DNA from: Rhodobium gokarnense
GTDB taxonomy: Bacteria; Pseudomonadota; Alphaproteobacteria; Rhizobiales; Rhodobiaceae
Length of the DNA stretch: 64,000 nucleotides
NCBI RefSeq assembly: GCF_025961475.1
Contig: NZ_JAOQNS010000011.1
Coordinates: 124,001 to 188,000, forward strand
Reading direction: 5' to 3'
This document shows, one piece after another, positions 61,885-64,000 of the stretch. Both the position numbers and the translations under genes were made by a program. Each line of letters starts with the position of its first letter. Position 1 is the first letter of the stretch. The notes under the pieces were generated by a model. The model did not search any database and was not told the DNA's origin. It saw only the letters and a program-made list of their open reading frames with translations.

Positions 61885-63135
61885 TCAGTGCCGGTTCGGC
61901 TGGGCGCCGGCGCCGGTCTCGTCGATGAGCCGGCCGGTGCGGAACCGGTCGAGGCGGTAGGCGGCGGCCGTCTCGTGCGGCTCGTCCCGGGCAAGGAGAT
62001 GGGCGGTGCACCAGCCGCTTGCCGGCGTCGCCTTAAAGCCGCCATAGCACCAGCCGCCGTTGAAATAGAGGCCATCGACGGGCGTGGCATCGATGATCGG
62101 CGAGCCGTCCATCGACATATCCATGACGCCGCCCCACATCCTCAAGAGCTTCGCCCGGCCGATCATCGGCATGAGCGCCATCCCGCCCTCGCAGACGTCT
62201 CCCACCATCGGCAGATTGCCCCGCTGGGCATAGGAATTGTAGCCGTCGATGTCGCCGCCGAAGACGAGGCCGCCCTTGTCCGACTGGCTGATATAGAAAT
62301 GCCCGGCGCCATAGGTGATGACGCCCGGAATGACCGGTTTCAGGCCCTCCGAGACGAAGGCCTGCAGCACGTGGCTTTCGATGGGAAGCCGGAGCCCGGC
62401 CATCGCCATCACCCGGCTTGAAGAACCGGCGACGCAGACCGCGACCTTTTTCGCGCCAATGGTGCCGCGCGTCGTCTCCACCCCGGTGCAGCGACCGGCC
62501 TCGATCCGGAACCCCGTCGCTTCGCAATTCTGAATAATGTCGACACCGCGCCGGTCGGCGCCGCGAGCATAGCCCCAGGCAACGGCGTCGTGGCGGGCGG
62601 TGCCGGCGCGGGGCTGGTAGAGCCCGCCGCGGATCGGGAAGCGGGCATTGTCGAAATCGAGGAACGGGTATTGTGCCCGGACGCCTTCCCGGTCGAGCAG
62701 CACGGCGTCGGCGCCGGCGAGCAGCATGGCGTTGCCGCGCCGGCGGGCCGCGTCGCGGCCCCCGTCGGTGTGGAAGAGGTTGATGATGCCCCGCTGGGAG
62801 ACCATCGAATTGTAGTTGGTGTCCGCCTCCAGACGCTCCCAGAGCTTCATGGAGAACTCGTAGAAGGGCTCGTTGCCGGGCAGCAGGTAGTTGGAGCGGA
62901 TGATGGTCGTGTTGCGGCCGATATTGCCGGAGCCGAGCCAGCCTTTTTCCAGGACGGCCACATCCGTGATGCCGAATTCCTTGGCGAGATAGAAGGCGGC
63001 GGCAAGGCCGTGGCCGCCGGCGCCGACGATGACAACCTCGTAGTCGGATTTCGGCTCCGGATCGCGCCAGGCCGGCTTCCAGCCCCTGTTGCCGGTAAGC
63101 CCTTCGGAAAAAATGCGCCAGGCCGAATAGGTCAT
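61885..63135 (-). CDS. soxB: Sarcosine oxidase beta subunit-like protein
   Basis: SoxB, 416 residues, a DAO-family flavoprotein carrying the catalytic FAD (and covalent FMN at the interface) of the complex. The FAD motif VVIVGAGGHGLAAAFYLAKE (residues about 34-53), GNIGRNTTIIRSNYL and the C-terminal NGGWCYGGFKATPASGWCTA are diagnostic of this subunit. It is the first gene of the sox operon and lies 86 bp from the divergent GlxA-type regulator gene. Confidence 0.93.
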   Translation of the reverse strand: MTYSAWRIFSEGLTGNRGWKPAWRDPEPKSDYEVVIVGAGGHGLAAAFYLAKEFGITDVAVLEKGWLGSGNIGRNTTIIRSNYLLPGNEPFYEFSMKLWERLEADTNYNSMVSQRGIINLFHTDGGRDAARRRGNAMLLAGADAVLLDREGVRAQYPFLDFDNARFPIRGGLYQPRAGTARHDAVAWGYARGADRRGVDIIQNCEATGFRIEAGRCTGVETTRGTIGAKKVAVCVAGSSSRVMAMAGLRLPIESHVLQAFVSEGLKPVIPGVITYGAGHFYISQSDKGGLVFGGDIDGYNSYAQRGNLPMVGDVCEGGMALMPMIGRAKLLRMWGGVMDMSMDGSPIIDATPVDGLYFNGGWCYGGFKATPASGWCTAHLLARDEPHETAAAYRLDRFRTGRLIDETGAGAQPNRH

Positions 63136-63221
63136 GCTGTCCCGCCGAGGATTGTTCGGAGCAAAGGATAGGGGCGGTTCGCGCGATTGACTTTCGAAAA
63201 ACAGTCATAAAAAATCGGGAA

Positions 63222-64000
63222 ATGGACATCGCTCCCGAAACGCCGCCCTATCGCGTCGCTGTCCTCGTCATCGACGATTTCGCGCTGATGTCGTTCGCCG
63301 CACTCACCGAGCCGATGCGGGCCGCGAATCTGCTCGCGGGCAGGACCCTTTACGAGGTGCGCTGCCTCAGCCTGTCGGGAGAGGACGTCGAGAGCTCCGG
63401 CGGCGCATGTGTGCCTGTCATCGCCAGCATCGACGAAGCGCCGGCGGCCGACCTTTTCATGGTGGTCGCCGGCGGCGATCCGTTCGCGGTCTCCGATCCG
63501 CGCCTCTTCAGCCGCTTGCGTCGCATCGCGCGGACGGGCGTCACCCTCGGCGGGGTCTCCGGCGGCCCGGTGATTCTGGCCCGTGCCGGGTTGATGGCAG
63601 CGCGGCGGATGACGGTACACTGGGAGTATATGGCCGGCCTGCAGGCGATCCTGCCATATCTCCTTATTGAGAAAAGCCTCTACGTGGTCGACCGCGACCG
63701 TATCACCTGCGCGGGCGGCACCGCGCCCATCGACCTGATGCATGCGATCATCGCCGGACACCACGGCCCGGCTTTCGCGCGCACCGTCGCCGACTGGTTC
63801 CTCCACACTGACGTGCGCCCCTCCGCCGGGCCGCAGCGGGCGGGCCTCATCGAGCGCTGGGGGACGACGAACGCTGCTGTCCTCGACGCCATTACCATGA
63901 TGGAAAGCCACATCGCCGATCCACTGCGGCTGGACCAGCTTGCCGATTTTGCAGGCCTCGGCCCGCGCCAGCTCAACCGGCTGTTCCGCGAGCACTTGGG
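63222..64000 (+). CDS. GlxA-family AraC-type transcriptional regulator (3' end outside window)
   Basis: An open frame of 259 codons that runs off the window end. The N-terminal part is a DJ-1/PfpI-like amidotransferase domain (YRVAVLVIDDFALMSFAAL; GGVSGGPVILARAGLMAARR, where Ser replaces the usual nucleophile Cys). From about residue 220 the AraC helix-turn-helix begins: LDQLADFAGLGPRQLNRLFR. Regulators of this kind (GbdR, SouR, CdhR) respond to glycine betaine, dimethylglycine, sarcosine or carnitine, fitting a role in controlling the divergent sox operon. The start ATG 63222 has GGGA upstream. The final part of the DNA-binding domain is missing. Confidence 0.88.
   Translation, partial: MDIAPETPPYRVAVLVIDDFALMSFAALTEPMRAANLLAGRTLYEVRCLSLSGEDVESSGGACVPVIASIDEAPAADLFMVVAGGDPFAVSDPRLFSRLRRIARTGVTLGGVSGGPVILARAGLMAARRMTVHWEYMAGLQAILPYLLIEKSLYVVDRDRITCAGGTAPIDLMHAIIAGHHGPAFARTVADWFLHTDVRPSAGPQRAGLIERWGTTNAAVLDAITMMESHIADPLRLDQLADFAGLGPRQLNRLFREHL

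Overview
The window is GC-rich, densely packed DNA from an alphaproteobacterium, most likely order Hyphomicrobiales (Rhizobiales). The grounds are the coaD / two cyclophilins / queA / tgt arrangement, a NodPQ-like cysD-cysNC pair, TRAP and heterotetrameric sarcosine-oxidase genes, and codon use throughout. I cannot name a genus. No transposase, integrase, phage gene, CRISPR array or rRNA is visible; one tRNA gene is present.

Layout. 1-9.2 kb: the 3' part of gyrA, then a series of small units (DUF1127 protein, two LysR regulators, a glutathione transferase, a Tat-exported hydrolase, a LysE-type exporter, two small secreted proteins). 8.7-15 kb: coaD, a periplasmic and a cytoplasmic cyclophilin, queA-tgt for queuosine, and a multifunctional beta-oxidation protein. 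15.1-33.7 kb: an envelope-polysaccharide region. It supplies UDP-glucose (galU), UDP-galactose (galE), UDP-glucuronate (ugd), UDP-galacturonate (4-epimerase), an N-acetylhexosaminuronate (WbpO/TviB-type dehydrogenase) and dTDP-rhamnose (rfbCBDA). It also has a double-domain glycosyltransferase, a capsule-type ABC permease, a sulfotransferase and the PAPS module cysQ-cysD-cysNC, which together suggest a sulfated surface glycan.

33.9-39.4 kb: tRNA-Lys(UUU), a large RTX/cadherin-repeat secreted protein, a MarR/FMN-reductase divergent pair with two matching palindromes, and an exported dienelactone hydrolase. 39.5-46.4 kb: a Gfo/Idh/MocA oxidoreductase and sugar isomerase pair, divergent from a dihydroxyacetone-kinase operon (dhaL, dhaM, HPr, enzyme I, a small putative regulator, dhaK). 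The intergenic space between them carries an array of ACTAAA/TTTAGT half-sites. 46.6-48.8 kb: a PEBP-family protein and an isolated XylT-like ferredoxin plus catechol 2,3-dioxygenase.

48.9-57.8 kb: an RpiR regulator divergent from a seven-gene operon (N-formylglutamate-amidohydrolase-like enzyme, TRAP transporter, glutamine-synthetase-like ligase, aldehyde dehydrogenase, iron alcohol dehydrogenase). The operon reads as a gamma-glutamylation route for an imported amino alcohol or amine. 58-64 kb: soxBDAG, encoding a heterotetrameric sarcosine-oxidase-type enzyme whose delta subunit has lost its usual zinc cysteines, divergent from a GlxA-type regulator cut by the window end.

The most unusual items are the gamma-glutamylation operon, the dha operon with its own complete phosphorelay and embedded unknown gene, the zinc-less SoxD, and the apparent sulfated-glycan region.
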